Below, piece after piece: positions 45,324-54,095 of a DNA stretch of 64,000 nucleotides. The notes beneath the pieces are model-generated. The model was not told where the DNA came from, did no database searches, and was given only the letters and a program-made list of their open reading frames with translations. The stretch lies in the NCBI GenBank assembly GCA_002748065.1, contig PDRJ01000037.1, positions 1-64,000 on the forward strand, given 5' to 3'. This stretch comes from Bacteroidota bacterium (lineage in GTDB: Bacteria > Bacteroidota > Bacteroidia > Bacteroidales > BM520). Position 1 is the first letter of the stretch. Each line of letters starts with the position of its first letter. A program made the position numbers and the translations under genes.

Positions 45324-46205
45324 ATGCAGCTTATAGACGGAAAAGAGGCTTCCAATGCCATTCGTAACCAAATTAAAAGCAAGGTAGCACAGCTTATCGA
45401 TGCCGGTGAGCGCGCCCCTCATTTGGCCGCTGTTTTGGTGGGGGAAGATCCTGCCAGTCAAACTTATGTGGCCAGTAAAGAGAAATCCTGCCAAAAGGTG
45501 GGGATCACTTCGACCCTTTATCGCCTCCCGGAAAAGACCACACAGGATGAACTGCTCGGGGTGATTGATTTTATCAACCAGGATGAGGATATCGATGGGG
45601 TAATTGTGCAGCTTCCCTTGCCCGGGCATATTGATAAGGACACGATTATCCAGGCAATCTCTCCGGCTAAGGATGTGGATGGTTTTCACCCTATTAACGT
45701 GGGGAAGATGGTTGCCGGGTTGCCCACCTATTTGCCTGCCACCCCGTTGGGGATTATGATGCTTCTGGAACACTATGGTATTGAGACTTCCGGGAAGCAT
45801 TGCGTGGTGCTTGGACGCTCTAATATTGTGGGAACTCCTATCAGTATTATGCTTTCCCGTAAGTCGGAACCGGGAAACGCTACCGTTACAATGCTGCATA
45901 GCCGTTCACAAAATATCCAAGAGATTATTTCGGAAGCGGATATTGTGATTGCTGCTTTGGGAAAACCCCTCTTTCTGAAAGCCGATATGGTAAAGAAAGA
46001 TGCCGTGATTATTGATGTGGGGATCCATCGGGTTCCCTCCGAGAAGACCAAATCCGGATTTCGGTTGGTCGGTGATGTGGATTTTGACGAAGTGGCCAAA
46101 AAAGCTTCTTGGATCACACCCGTTCCGGGAGGCGTAGGGCCTATGACCATTACCGGCCTCTTGGTGAATACCATGAAGGCGTATGAAAAAGAGGTTTACC
46201 CGTAA
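45324..46205 (+). CDS. folD: Bifunctional methylenetetrahydrofolate dehydrogenase/cyclohydrolase
   Basis: This 293-residue enzyme interconverts 5,10-methylene-THF and 10-formyl-THF using NADP, supplying one-carbon units. Conserved motifs are YVASKEKSCQKVGI (catalytic Lys near 56), VQLPLPGHID, KDVDGFHPINVGKM, VVLGRSNIVGTPI (about 160) and TPVPGGVGPMTI. It is the second gene after ffh. The following 238-bp gap (46206-46443) shows nothing recognisable. Confidence 0.96.
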   Translation: MQLIDGKEASNAIRNQIKSKVAQLIDAGERAPHLAAVLVGEDPASQTYVASKEKSCQKVGITSTLYRLPEKTTQDELLGVIDFINQDEDIDGVIVQLPLPGHIDKDTIIQAISPAKDVDGFHPINVGKMVAGLPTYLPATPLGIMMLLEHYGIETSGKHCVVLGRSNIVGTPISIMLSRKSEPGNATVTMLHSRSQNIQEIISEADIVIAALGKPLFLKADMVKKDAVIIDVGIHRVPSEKTKSGFRLVGDVDFDEVAKKASWITPVPGGVGPMTITGLLVNTMKAYEKEVYP

Positions 46206-46443
46206 TTGATGCAAGGTGTCTTGACCTGGCTTGGAGCGCTTGCACTGTGATAAAGTTAAGGGGTCTAATTCTTGAAAGAATATTGAAGGCGAATTGTTAA
46301 CGGCGGAAATGGTCGCTCTTGGTGCTGGTAAGATCTTTTGTGTTTTGATGCTCTAATAGGGCTTGCCTTCAATGTGGGCTTGGAAATGAACCTCTTTTTA
46401 GCGGTTAACCGTATGGTTATTGGGAACTGTAAAATGAATTTGA

Positions 46444-48372
46444 ATGTTGAAAAAACAGTGGATTAGCCTGTTGGCTCTTGGGATCCTCTTCCTCTTTTTT
46501 TCGTCCGTTTTACAGGCACAGAATAGGCGGGCAAAGCGTTTTTTTGAACGTGCTGAAGCGGCTTTACAGGCGTATGATTACGGTAAAGCCTTGGCTTTTC
46601 TGGATAAGGCGGTGGATGCAGACTCTCTCTATTTTGAGGCTTGGCAGATGATGGGCGATCTTTCTCTGTTGGAGGAGGATGAATTTCGGGCAATTCATGC
46701 TTATCGTAAGGCATTGGCTTCTCGGGAGGGGGCTCCCAAAGACATGCTGATGACATTGGCGCGGTTGGAGTGGTCGAAAGGTTATTATGAGGAGGCTGAT
46801 GCGCACTTTTCTCAGTATGCTCAGAAGGGTGAGTTGAGCGAAAGAACAGCCTGTTTTCTGGAAGAGATGCATGAGCGTATCGCCTTTGCTCGCGAGCTTA
46901 TGGCGCATCCCGTACCCTTTGACCCACAAAACCTTGGTCCTGAAGTGAACTCCCCTTATGATGACTATATCAATGCGGTGAGTGTGGATGATCGCGTGAT
47001 GATGCTGACCGTAAAGGCACCCTCTTCGTACCATTACCCTTTTGGCGATGAATACCGCACAGAGGATTTTTACCTATCTCGTAGAGATTCCGCAGGGTGG
47101 GGGAAGGCAACGAGTTTGGGACCTCCTGTGAATACTCGGGGGAATGAGGGGGCCCTATCTCTTTCGCCGGATGGGCAGTTTCTCCTTTTTACCGGGTGTG
47201 ACCGTCCGGATAATAATGGGCGTTGTGACCTTTATCTTTCGTATCGTGAGGGGGATTGTTGGAGCGAAGCCGTCAACTTGGGACGGATGGTCAATAGCGA
47301 TTATTGGGAGGCACAACCTGCGATCTCTTCCGACGGAAAGACCCTCTATTTTGTGAGCAACCGCAAAGGGGGGCATGGGGAGACCGATATTTGGCGTACG
47401 ACCATCAATAGGGATGGCTCCCTTTCCAAACCGGAGAATATGGGGGATGTGATTAATACAAAGGGGAGTGAGATGGCACCCTATATTCATCCTGATGGAA
47501 ATACGCTCTATTTTGCTTCTGATGGCCACCTGGGTATGGGGGGGAAGGATCTCTTTGTGAGTAGGCGCATAAAGGGAAATGAGTGGAGTAAACCCGAAAA
47601 TCTGGGTTATCCGGTGAATACCTGGGCCGATGAGTTGTCGTTGATCGTGGCGCCGGATGGGAAAAGAGCCTATTTTTCGTCGGATAAACGTGAGGGAGAG
47701 GGAGGCTATGATGTGTATGTCTTTGCTCTTCCGGAAGAGGTAAGACCTACCCCTGTGACCTATCTGAAGGGGCGGGTTTATGACCGTGAGACGGGAGTGC
47801 CGCTGCAAGCCGATTTTGTGCTTTCCGATGTGGTTACCGGAGAGGAGCGGGTGGCCTCTTTTTCTGATAGGGAGGACGGCACCTTTCTGGTGTGTATTCC
47901 CGGAGGGTGCGACTACTTTCTGCATGTGGTGAAGGAGGGTTATTTGTATTATTCGGATAGCTTTTTTCTGCAGGAAGAGAACTCTGTGTTGCATCCCTTT
48001 GAAAAGGATGTGCCCCTCGTGCCTTTAAAAAAAGGAAATGTGTTGGTTACTCGGAATATCTTCTTCGATACGGATAGGTATGAGGTGAAAGAGGTTTCCC
48101 TGCCGGAGTTGCTGATGGTAAAACAGCTCCTGGATGATAATCCGGGGGTGAAAATGGAGGTTGTGGGACATACGGATAGTATGGGAACACCCGATTACAA
48201 CAGGCGGTTATCAGAGAACCGGGCAAAAGCAGTGGTGGAGAAACTTCTTGGCTTGGGCATTTCAGCGGATCGATTGTCTTACAAAGGGATGGGGAGTACC
48301 ATGCCGGTGGATGTCAATAACACTCCGGAGGGACGAGCAAAGAATCGTCGTACGGAGTTTGTGATTCAGTGA
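46444..48372 (+). CDS. PorE-like TPR/PD40/CRD/OmpA protein
   Basis: This 642-residue exported protein has a signal peptide ending SSVLQAQ and a TPR region (about 30-130). Next come PD40/WD40-like propeller repeats (about 155-435; SPDGQFLLF, SSDGKTLYFVSNRKGGHGETDI and HPDGNTLYFASDGHLGMGGKDL). A carboxypeptidase-regulatory domain (about 440-520) and a C-terminal OmpA-like peptidoglycan-binding domain (HTDSMGTPDYNRRLSENRA near 575) complete it. This exact domain order is that of Porphyromonas PorE, a T9SS component tying the secretion apparatus to peptidoglycan. Related proteins of unknown role share it, so the T9SS assignment is tentative. No lipobox is visible. Confidence 0.8.
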   Translation: MLKKQWISLLALGILFLFFSSVLQAQNRRAKRFFERAEAALQAYDYGKALAFLDKAVDADSLYFEAWQMMGDLSLLEEDEFRAIHAYRKALASREGAPKDMLMTLARLEWSKGYYEEADAHFSQYAQKGELSERTACFLEEMHERIAFARELMAHPVPFDPQNLGPEVNSPYDDYINAVSVDDRVMMLTVKAPSSYHYPFGDEYRTEDFYLSRRDSAGWGKATSLGPPVNTRGNEGALSLSPDGQFLLFTGCDRPDNNGRCDLYLSYREGDCWSEAVNLGRMVNSDYWEAQPAISSDGKTLYFVSNRKGGHGETDIWRTTINRDGSLSKPENMGDVINTKGSEMAPYIHPDGNTLYFASDGHLGMGGKDLFVSRRIKGNEWSKPENLGYPVNTWADELSLIVAPDGKRAYFSSDKREGEGGYDVYVFALPEEVRPTPVTYLKGRVYDRETGVPLQADFVLSDVVTGEERVASFSDREDGTFLVCIPGGCDYFLHVVKEGYLYYSDSFFLQEENSVLHPFEKDVPLVPLKKGNVLVTRNIFFDTDRYEVKEVSLPELLMVKQLLDDNPGVKMEVVGHTDSMGTPDYNRRLSENRAKAVVEKLLGLGISADRLSYKGMGSTMPVDVNNTPEGRAKNRRTEFVIQ

Positions 48373-48514
48373 TTTGCTGAGGAGTGTTGGAGGCCTGTCC
48401 GGGCGGACTGTCTGGGGGATGCATAGAGAAGATAGAGGGAGCGTTTTACGCCTCTCGGGAAGGTAGATGTACCTTAAAATGGTTAAAATATTTTTTCTTT
48501 TGCCTTGATTGTCT

Positions 48515-48522
48515 TAAATTTG
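48515..48522 (+). promoter_or_regulatory. Candidate -7 element of the thrS operon
   Basis: TAAATTTG fits TAnnTTTG, 26 bp before the thrS ATG. Confidence 0.45.
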
Positions 48523-48548
48523 CACGCGATTTTTAACAAGATTATTAT

Positions 48549-50486
48549 ATGATTCATATTACATTACCCGATGGTTCGGTGAAAGAGTATGCCGCCGGTT
48601 CTTCTGCAATGGACGTGGCTATGAGCATCTCGGAGGGGCTTGCTCGCAATGTGCTTGCTGCGAAGGTAAATGGAGAGGTGCAAGATGCTTTACTCCCTAT
48701 CCATGAGGATGTAACGCTAGAACTTCTCACATGGAACGACCCAGAAGGTAAGGCCACCATGTGGCATTCATCAGCACACCTAATGGCTGAGGCGGTGGAA
48801 CAACTCTATCCGGGGGTTAAGTTCGGAATCGGCCCGGATATCGAAAATGGATTTTATTACGATATTGATTTTGGGGAGTACTCCATCACGGATGCAGATC
48901 TGGTGAAGATAGAGAAGCGGATGTTGGCACTTGCCAAAGAGAAGCAGACTTACATCCGTAAAAATGTTTCCAAGGAGGGGGCCCTCTCTTATTTTACGGA
49001 GAAAGAGGATCCCTATAAGTTGGAACTTATTGGTGAATTGGAGGATGGGCAGATCACCTTTTATGAGAGTGGAACCTTTGTGGACCTTTGCCGTGGGCCC
49101 CACCTTCCCAGTACCGCGCCCATTAAAGCGGTTAAGTTGCTTAGCATTGCCGGAGCCTATTGGCGTGGCGATGAAACCCGGAAGCAATTGACACGAATCT
49201 ATGGAATTACGTTCCCTAAGAAAAAAGAGCTTACCGAATATCTTGAGATGTTGGAGGAGGCTAAAAAACGGGATCACCGTAAGTTGGGGAAAGAGCTTGA
49301 AATCTTTACTTTCTCGCAGCAGGTGGGACTGGGGTTGCCTCTGTGGCTTCCCAAAGGAGCGGAGCTTCGTTCCCGTCTTGAAACATTCCTTAAGGAGGTT
49401 CAGCGTAAAGCCGGATATCAACAGGTGATCACCCCCCATATTGGTAATGTAAACCTGTATAAAACCTCTGGACACTACCAGAAATATGGAGAGGATAGTT
49501 TCCGCCCCATTACCACTCCGGTAGAGGGGGAAGCGTATTTCCTTAAACCCATGAACTGTCCGCATCATTGTGAGATCTTTGCTTCCAAGCCGCACTCCTA
49601 TAAGGATTTGCCCATTCGTTTAGCAGAGTTTGGTACCGTGTATCGTTATGAGCAGAGTGGGGAGTTGCATGGGTTGACACGGGTGCGTGGTTTTACCCAG
49701 GATGATGCCCACATCTTCTGTACTCCGGATCAGGTGAAAGAGGAGTTTAAGAAGGTGATGGATATCGTGATGTATATTTTTAAAGCGCTTGATTTTAAAG
49801 ATTTTATCACCCAGATATCCCTCCGTGATCGGGATAACCTTGAGAAGTATATCGGTTCGGAAGAGAATTGGGAGAAAGCGGAGCGTGCCATTATGGAGGT
49901 TGCGCAAGAGCGTGATTTGGAGACTGTTGTGGAGTATGGTGAAGCGGCATTCTATGGTCCTAAGATGGACTTTATGGTGCGTGATGCCCTGGGACGTAAG
50001 TGGCAGTTGGGGACGATCCAGGTTGATTATAACCTTCCGGAACGTTTTGGGCTGGAGTACACGGGTAGTGATAACGAAAAACACCGTCCGGTGATGATCC
50101 ATCGTGCCCCCTTCGGCTCCATGGAGCGTTTTGTGGCGGTATTGATGGAACATTGTGCCGGAGATTTCCCTCTTTGGCTCGCTCCGGAGCAGGTGGTGAT
50201 CCTCCCCATTAGTGAAAAATATAACGACTATGCAGAAAAACTTTTAAATCTGCTAAATAATTCAGATATTCGCGCCCAAGTTGATTGGCGGGCAGAGAAG
50301 ACGGGTAGAAAGATTCGCGATGCAGAGCTTAAGAAGATTCCGTTTATGCTGGTTGTCGGTGAAAAAGAGGAGAGTGATCATCTCGTCTCTGTGAGAAAAC
50401 GTGGAGAAGGGGATCTGGGGACAATGAAGGTAGAAGCGTTTGTCGACCTGTTGCATCGTACCGTAAAGAAGATGATGGAAGGGTAA
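48549..50486 (+). CDS. thrS: Threonyl-tRNA synthetase
   Basis: This 645-residue class II synthetase charges tRNA-Thr. It has an N-terminal TGS domain (about 1-60), an editing domain with [11 protein letters not shown] (about 76) and distal CRGPH (about 185), a catalytic core with motif 2 [23 protein letters not shown] and zinc-site [10 protein letters not shown] (about 336), and a C-terminal anticodon-binding domain ([14 protein letters not shown] onward). Length is normal. It is the first gene of thrS-infC-rpmI-rplT. Confidence 0.97.
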   Translation: MIHITLPDGSVKEYAAGSSAMDVAMSISEGLARNVLAAKVNGEVQDALLPIHEDVTLELLTWNDPEGKATMWHSSAHLMAEAVEQLYPGVKFGIGPDIENGFYYDIDFGEYSITDADLVKIEKRMLALAKEKQTYIRKNVSKEGALSYFTEKEDPYKLELIGELEDGQITFYESGTFVDLCRGPHLPSTAPIKAVKLLSIAGAYWRGDETRKQLTRIYGITFPKKKELTEYLEMLEEAKKRDHRKLGKELEIFTFSQQVGLGLPLWLPKGAELRSRLETFLKEVQRKAGYQQVITPHIGNVNLYKTSGHYQKYGEDSFRPITTPVEGEAYFLKPMNCPHHCEIFASKPHSYKDLPIRLAEFGTVYRYEQSGELHGLTRVRGFTQDDAHIFCTPDQVKEEFKKVMDIVMYIFKALDFKDFITQISLRDRDNLEKYIGSEENWEKAERAIMEVAQERDLETVVEYGEAAFYGPKMDFMVRDALGRKWQLGTIQVDYNLPERFGLEYTGSDNEKHRPVMIHRAPFGSMERFVAVLMEHCAGDFPLWLAPEQVVILPISEKYNDYAEKLLNLLNNSDIRAQVDWRAEKTGRKIRDAELKKIPFMLVVGEKEESDHLVSVRKRGEGDLGTMKVEAFVDLLHRTVKKMMEG

Positions 50487-50542
50487 ATTTTTGTAAAACC
50501 CATTCTATATTTTTTGTTTAATTAAAGATAGGAGATTTAGCC

Positions 50543-51094
50543 ATAGCACATTATCGAGGCAGAGGAAGAAGACCTCATCGTAGGAACATAGAGAATCCAC
50601 ATCGGATCAATAAATTTATAACCGCCCCGGTTGTCCGCGTGGTCGGTGAAAACGTGGAGTCGGGAATCATGAACCTTCGTGATGCATTGGCATTGGCAGA
50701 GAGTCAAGAGCTGGATCTTGTGGAGATCTCTCCCAATGCAAATCCCCCCGTTTGTAAAATTATCGATTATAAAAAGTTCCTCTACGAACAGAAAAAAAAG
50801 CAGAAAGAGATTAAGGCAAAGACCGCTAAAGTGGTGGTGAAGGAGATTCGTATGGGACCTAATACCGATGAGCATGATTTTAATTTTAAGTTGAAACATG
50901 CAATCAATTTCCTGGAAGAAGGGGCAAAGGTGAAGGTAGATGTGTTTTTTAAAGGCCGTTCCATTATTTATAAGGACAAAGGAGAGATTATTCTCCTGAA
51001 ATTTGCCAAAGAACTTGCCGAATACGGCAAGGTAGAGCGAATGCCCAAGTTGGAAGGAAAACGAATGATAATGATTATCGCTCCCAAAAAGTGA
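50543..51094 (+). CDS. infC: Translation initiation factor IF-3 with non-AUG start
   Basis: IF-3 binds the 30S subunit and enforces start-codon choice. The track's GTG start at 50639 removes the conserved N-terminus. The frame extends upstream to ATA at 50543, preceded by AGGAG with 8 bases between, giving 183 residues beginning with a basic segment, then [24 protein letters not shown], as in other Bacteroidetes IF-3. A non-AUG start is known for infC elsewhere and allows IF-3 to repress its own synthesis. Core motifs are [26 protein letters not shown] and [15 protein letters not shown]. Confidence 0.9.
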   Translation: MAHYRGRGRRPHRRNIENPHRINKFITAPVVRVVGENVESGIMNLRDALALAESQELDLVEISPNANPPVCKIIDYKKFLYEQKKKQKEIKAKTAKVVVKEIRMGPNTDEHDFNFKLKHAINFLEEGAKVKVDVFFKGRSIIYKDKGEIILLKFAKELAEYGKVERMPKLEGKRMIMIIAPKK

Positions 51095-51138
51095 TAATCT
51101 TTTGTAAATAGTACTATTAACGGTTAAAAATTGTATCA

Positions 51139-51333
51139 ATGCCGAAAATGAAGAGTAAAGCCAGTGCAAAAAAACGGTTTACGTTTACTGGCAGCGGAAA
51201 ATTGAAAAGAAAGCATGCGTACAAGAGCCACATTCTGACTAAAAAGTCAAAGAAAAGAAAGCGTAACCTTCGCTACTTTTCTATCGTGGACAGTACAGAC
51301 GCCGCAAACGTAAAAGAGATGCTTTGTAAGTAA
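51139..51333 (+). CDS. rpmI: 50S ribosomal protein L35
   Basis: This 64-residue basic protein starts [23 protein letters not shown] and has the [15 protein letters not shown] core of bL35. It lies 44 bp after infC, in the usual order before rplT. Confidence 0.95.
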   Translation: MPKMKSKASAKKRFTFTGSGKLKRKHAYKSHILTKKSKKRKRNLRYFSIVDSTDAANVKEMLCK

Positions 51334-51405
51334 ATCAATGAATGTTAAACTTACTTTCAGCTTTTAAGCACTTGAAAAGGTCGCTGAAGTAAAAAAAATG
51401 AAGTA

Positions 51406-51750
51406 ATGCCAAGATCAGTAAATGCAGTAGCTTCCCGACAAAGAAGAAAAAAAATACTGAACCGTACAAAAGGTCAGTTCGGGAGAAGAAAAAATGTCTG
51501 GACGGTCGCCAAGAACTCTTGGGAAAAAGGTCAACAGTATGCCTACCGCGACAGACGCAACAAGAAACGCAATTTCCGCGCACTTTGGATCCAGCGGATT
51601 AACGCAGCAGCTCGTGAACACGGAATGTCTTATTCTGCTTTCATGGGAAAAATACATGCCAAGAACATCGAAATAAGCCGCAAAACACTCGCGGATTTGG
51701 CTATGAATAATCCGGAAGCATTTAAGGCTATCGTGGATGCCGTGAAGTAG
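51406..51750 (+). CDS. rplT: 50S ribosomal protein L20
   Basis: This 114-residue bL20 starts [18 protein letters not shown] and contains [18 protein letters not shown] and [18 protein letters not shown]. It is the last gene of thrS-infC-rpmI-rplT, followed by a strong terminator. In other bacteria L20 represses this operon; no matching leader structure was identified here. Confidence 0.96.
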   Translation: MPRSVNAVASRQRRKKILNRTKGQFGRRKNVWTVAKNSWEKGQQYAYRDRRNKKRNFRALWIQRINAAAREHGMSYSAFMGKIHAKNIEISRKTLADLAMNNPEAFKAIVDAVK

Positions 51751-51787
51751 ACAGCTCCTATTTCTTATATAATTTCTATAGCAGAGG

Positions 51788-51827
51788 GAAGCTCTTGTAA
51801 TTTTTTTTACGGGAGCTTCTTTTTTTT
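51788..51827 (+). terminator. Terminator of thrS-infC-rpmI-rplT
   Basis: GAAGCTC pairs with GAGCTTC across a T-rich loop and is followed by eight T. Confidence 0.85.
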
Positions 51828-51850
51828 GCAATGAGTAATTGTTTTAGAAT

Positions 51851-52147
51851 GTGATAATGTGGTAATATGATAATGTGGTAATGTGATAATGTGGTAATGT
51901 GATAATGTGGTAATGAGGTAATGCGGTAATGTGGTAATGTGATAATGTGGTAATGTGATAATGTGGTAATGTGGTAATGTGGTAATGTGGTAATGTGATA
52001 ATGTGGTAATGTGGTAATGTGGTAATGTGGTAATGTGGTAATGTGGTAATGCGGTAATGTGATAATGTGATAATGTGATAATGTGATAATGTGGTAATGT
52101 GGTAATGTGGTAATGTGGTAATGTGGTAATGTGGTAATGTGGTAATG
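51851..52147. repeat. Octamer tandem array, about 37 units
   Basis: Units are GTGGTAAT and GTGATAAT, with rare GAGGTAAT and GCGGTAAT, in uninterrupted 8-bp phase for about 297 bp. The variation is almost entirely G/A at the third base. Because 8 is not a multiple of 3 the array reads as a 24-bp (8-residue) period, which produces the spurious His/Tyr/Thr-rich ORF on the minus strand. It starts about 23 bp after the rplT terminator. Confidence 0.95.
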
Positions 52148-52190
52148 AAGACGGAAGACGGAAGACGGAAGACGGAAGACGGAAGACCGA
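52148..52190. repeat. Heptamer tandem array GACGGAA
   Basis: About five to six units of GACGGAA follow directly on the octamer array and grade into the GACCGAAG start of repeat family 2. Confidence 0.85.
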
Positions 52191-52305
52191 AGTCGGGAGA
52201 CCGAAGAAGGAAGAGGGAAGTTGGAAGTCGATTTTTTGCGAACGTTGCCGCTAAAACAAGCCAAAGGCTAACAGCTAACTAACAGCTAAAAGCCAACAGC
52301 CGGTA
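52190..52305 (+). repeat. Dispersed intergenic repeat family 2, copy 3
   Basis: It contains GTCGGGAGACCGAAGAAGG, GTTGGAAGTCGATTTTTTGC, GAACGTTGCCGCTAAAACAA and GCCAAAGGCTAACAGC, then AGCTAAAAGCCAACAGCCGG. It is nearly identical to the copy at 52555-52665. Confidence 0.85.
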
Positions 52306-52306
52306 A

Positions 52307-52480
52307 GCCCCGTAGGGGGATAGGTTCGTTACAACACCAAACAAGGCCCCCTTCTCTGTGGCAACGCCTTTGTAACAGCACCATAGTAATCACCTCCAAA
52401 GAGCTCCGTAGGAGCGACACCTTTGTAACAGCAATGATGCCCCCTCCCACCCAAACCCCGTAGGGGTGACACCTTTTTAC
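52307..52480. repeat. Repeat family 3: CCGTAGG hairpin units
   Basis: Three or four short units share a GC hairpin with GTAG in the middle and a tail: GCTCCGTAGGAGCGACACC plus TTTGTAACAGCA at 52402-52432, ACCCCGTAGGGGTGACACC at 52455-52480, GCCCCGTAGGGGGATAGG at 52307, and a decayed one at 52353-52380. One more follows at 52665-52694. Similar CCCCGTAGGGG-type repeats are common in Bacteroidetes intergenic DNA. Confidence 0.75.
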
Positions 52481-52554
52481 GATTAGTAATTAGGAATTAC
52501 CTGGATATTATACGATTATCTTTTTTTTAAATGTGACAATGCGGCGATATGGTA

Positions 52555-52694
52555 ATGAAGTCGGGAGACCGAAGAAGGGAGAGGGAAGTTGGAAGTCGAT
52601 TTTTTGCGAACGTTGCCGCTAAAACAAGCCAAAGGCTAACAGCTAAAAGCCAACAGCCGGTAAGCTCCGTAGGGGTGACACCTTTTTTGTAATT
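52555..52694 (+). repeat. Repeat family 2, copy 4, plus a family 3 unit
   Basis: The order GAAGTCGGGAGACCGAAG, GTTGGAAGTCGATTTTTTGC, GCCAAAGGCTAACAGC, AGCTCCGTAGGGGTGACACC repeats the arrangement of 52190-52330, so the family 2 plus family 3 pair is duplicated as a unit. The flanks 52481-52554 and 52695-52811 show nothing else. Confidence 0.8.
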
Positions 52695-52811
52695 CATTCG
52701 TCGGTAGCCCTTTTGGGGAGATAAAAAACGTTACCAGACACGCATATTCTGGAATATGACCTTTTCAATAATAAGCCATTAATGCCTTTTCCTATCGAAT
52801 TTAGATCCGTT

Positions 52812-53363
52812 CTATAGCAAAATGATGATATAAATGAGAGGGATGGCGATGCCTGCCAAGGTCCAAATAAGGCCGCGCCGTGTGATGCCGTATTTTCCCT
52901 TAATCATAAAGATTCCTGAGAAGGCTAACCAGATTAGCCCTACGGCAAAAAAATCGGAAAACCATGTCCAATATTTGATGGGATCATAGTGTAGGTAGGT
53001 GAACTCACCGAATATGGGGCGACGTTTTACGCGCTCAACGACCCCCTTCCCCGTGGGCATATCCATCACCACATTCCCCCCTTTGATGAAGATCTTTAGC
53101 GTGTGGTCGTTGGGGAAATAGTGCTTTTTATATTTATGCTCCAGGTCTAGTGCTTGCATAAGTTGCATTACCTCCTCGTCGGAACTCTCCTTTCCGCTCT
53201 CCAAAGGTTCTACCTGCACCTCCTCTGTGGTGATTTTATATTTGGGATCCCATATCTCCATGTGATTCATCCCTATCCCTGATAGGGCATAAATAAGGGT
53301 CATTGCAAAGAAAAAAAATCCTGCATCGCGATGGGTGACCCGTAAAAATTTTCGGAATTTCAT
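52812..53363 (-). CDS. PepSY-associated membrane protein
   Basis: This 183-residue protein has an N-terminal basic segment (KFRKFLRVTHRDAGFFFF) leading into a membrane helix, an external PepSY-like part (about 50-125) and two C-terminal helices (FAVGLIWLAFSGIFMI and LAGIAIPLIYIIILL). This is the PepSY-associated TM layout often linked with iron or haem uptake and ferric reductases. The start at MKFRKF is preferred, with MYYNSM five residues earlier possible. A terminator separates it from the lipoprotein gene upstream. Confidence 0.78.
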   Translation of the reverse strand: MKFRKFLRVTHRDAGFFFFAMTLIYALSGIGMNHMEIWDPKYKITTEEVQVEPLESGKESSDEEVMQLMQALDLEHKYKKHYFPNDHTLKIFIKGGNVVMDMPTGKGVVERVKRRPIFGEFTYLHYDPIKYWTWFSDFFAVGLIWLAFSGIFMIKGKYGITRRGLIWTLAGIAIPLIYIIILL

Positions 53364-53381
53364 ACTGTTGTAATACATAAA

Positions 53382-53411
53382 AAGGAGTATTTCCAGAAAA
53401 ATACTCCTTCA
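53382..53411 (-). terminator. Strong terminator between lipoprotein and PepSY genes
   Basis: AAGGAGTATTT, CCAGA loop, AAATACTCCTT is a perfect 11-bp stem. Confidence 0.85.
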
Positions 53412-53433
53412 ATTACACTATTGTAATGATAAT

Positions 53434-54024
53434 TTACTTGACCTCATCAATGGTTTCGCAAGCAATACTAAAGAATGAGAGGTATCCTTCCTCGCTATTT
53501 TTCAATTTCTCTCTCATGGCATTAATCTGCTCCATAGCATGGTCGTTCTCATCATGATCTTCGCCCTCTTTTGCCTCTTTTTCGTGGTCGGCTCCCCCTG
53601 TATGGATCTTCTTTTCGGACTCTTTGTGGCTCTCTGCTTCTACTTCTGCTTGCCACTCGTCAAGGTAGGTTTTATCAACTTTAAGCTCCTCTACAAGGCC
53701 GGTAACGACGACCACTGATCCTTCCAATTCTTGTTTGAATGCAGGGATGTTATCGTCGGCTGTAACTTTCACGCGATCCTCGCAGTCGGGATGCATCAGG
53801 AAAAGACGTTTTCCGCCGTGTTTACACACGTGTGCAACCTCTCCTTTAATACGTACCTGCTTGCCCGTGAGACTCTTTGGGGCTTTAAGAAAAGTCGGTA
53901 CGTCAACTTCAATGATTGAAGAGGTCTCTTTGGCTGCACTCTCTTTGTTTGTAGACTGGGTTCCGCTATTGTTGCAGGCCATGAACAGAACTGCAATTAG
54001 GAAAAAAGGGAATAACTTTCTCAT
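53434..54024 (-). CDS. Lipoprotein with OB-fold-like domain
   Basis: This 196-residue lipoprotein has the signal FFLIAVLFMACNN. The start is set at MRKLFPFFL (54024); the 43 extra residues in the track lie outside any signal peptide. The middle (about 45-135) reads as an OB-fold: LTGKQVRIKGEVAHVCKHGGKRLFL and VVVVTGLVEELKVD. A CKHGG motif and HPDCEDR could bind metal. The tail is rich in Glu/His (DHDENDHAMEQ), again suggesting metal binding. Function is not known. It lies 71 bp after aroE. Confidence 0.72.
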   Translation of the reverse strand: MRKLFPFFLIAVLFMACNNSGTQSTNKESAAKETSSIIEVDVPTFLKAPKSLTGKQVRIKGEVAHVCKHGGKRLFLMHPDCEDRVKVTADDNIPAFKQELEGSVVVVTGLVEELKVDKTYLDEWQAEVEAESHKESEKKIHTGGADHEKEAKEGEDHDENDHAMEQINAMREKLKNSEEGYLSFFSIACETIDEVK

Positions 54025-54095
54025 AGATGCTATCTTTAGGGTATTAAAAATGATTTTCTTATGGGACAAAGGTAGGAAAAAAGTTGGAATACTAT

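Noticed and set aside
51851-52147. CRISPR array
   Set aside because: The repeats are contiguous octamers with no spacers, and no cas genes are in the window.
51776-52264. 162-aa His/Tyr/Thr-rich ORF on the minus strand
   Set aside because: It is only the translation of the octamer array. The period of eight residues follows from 8-bp units, and there is no start context.
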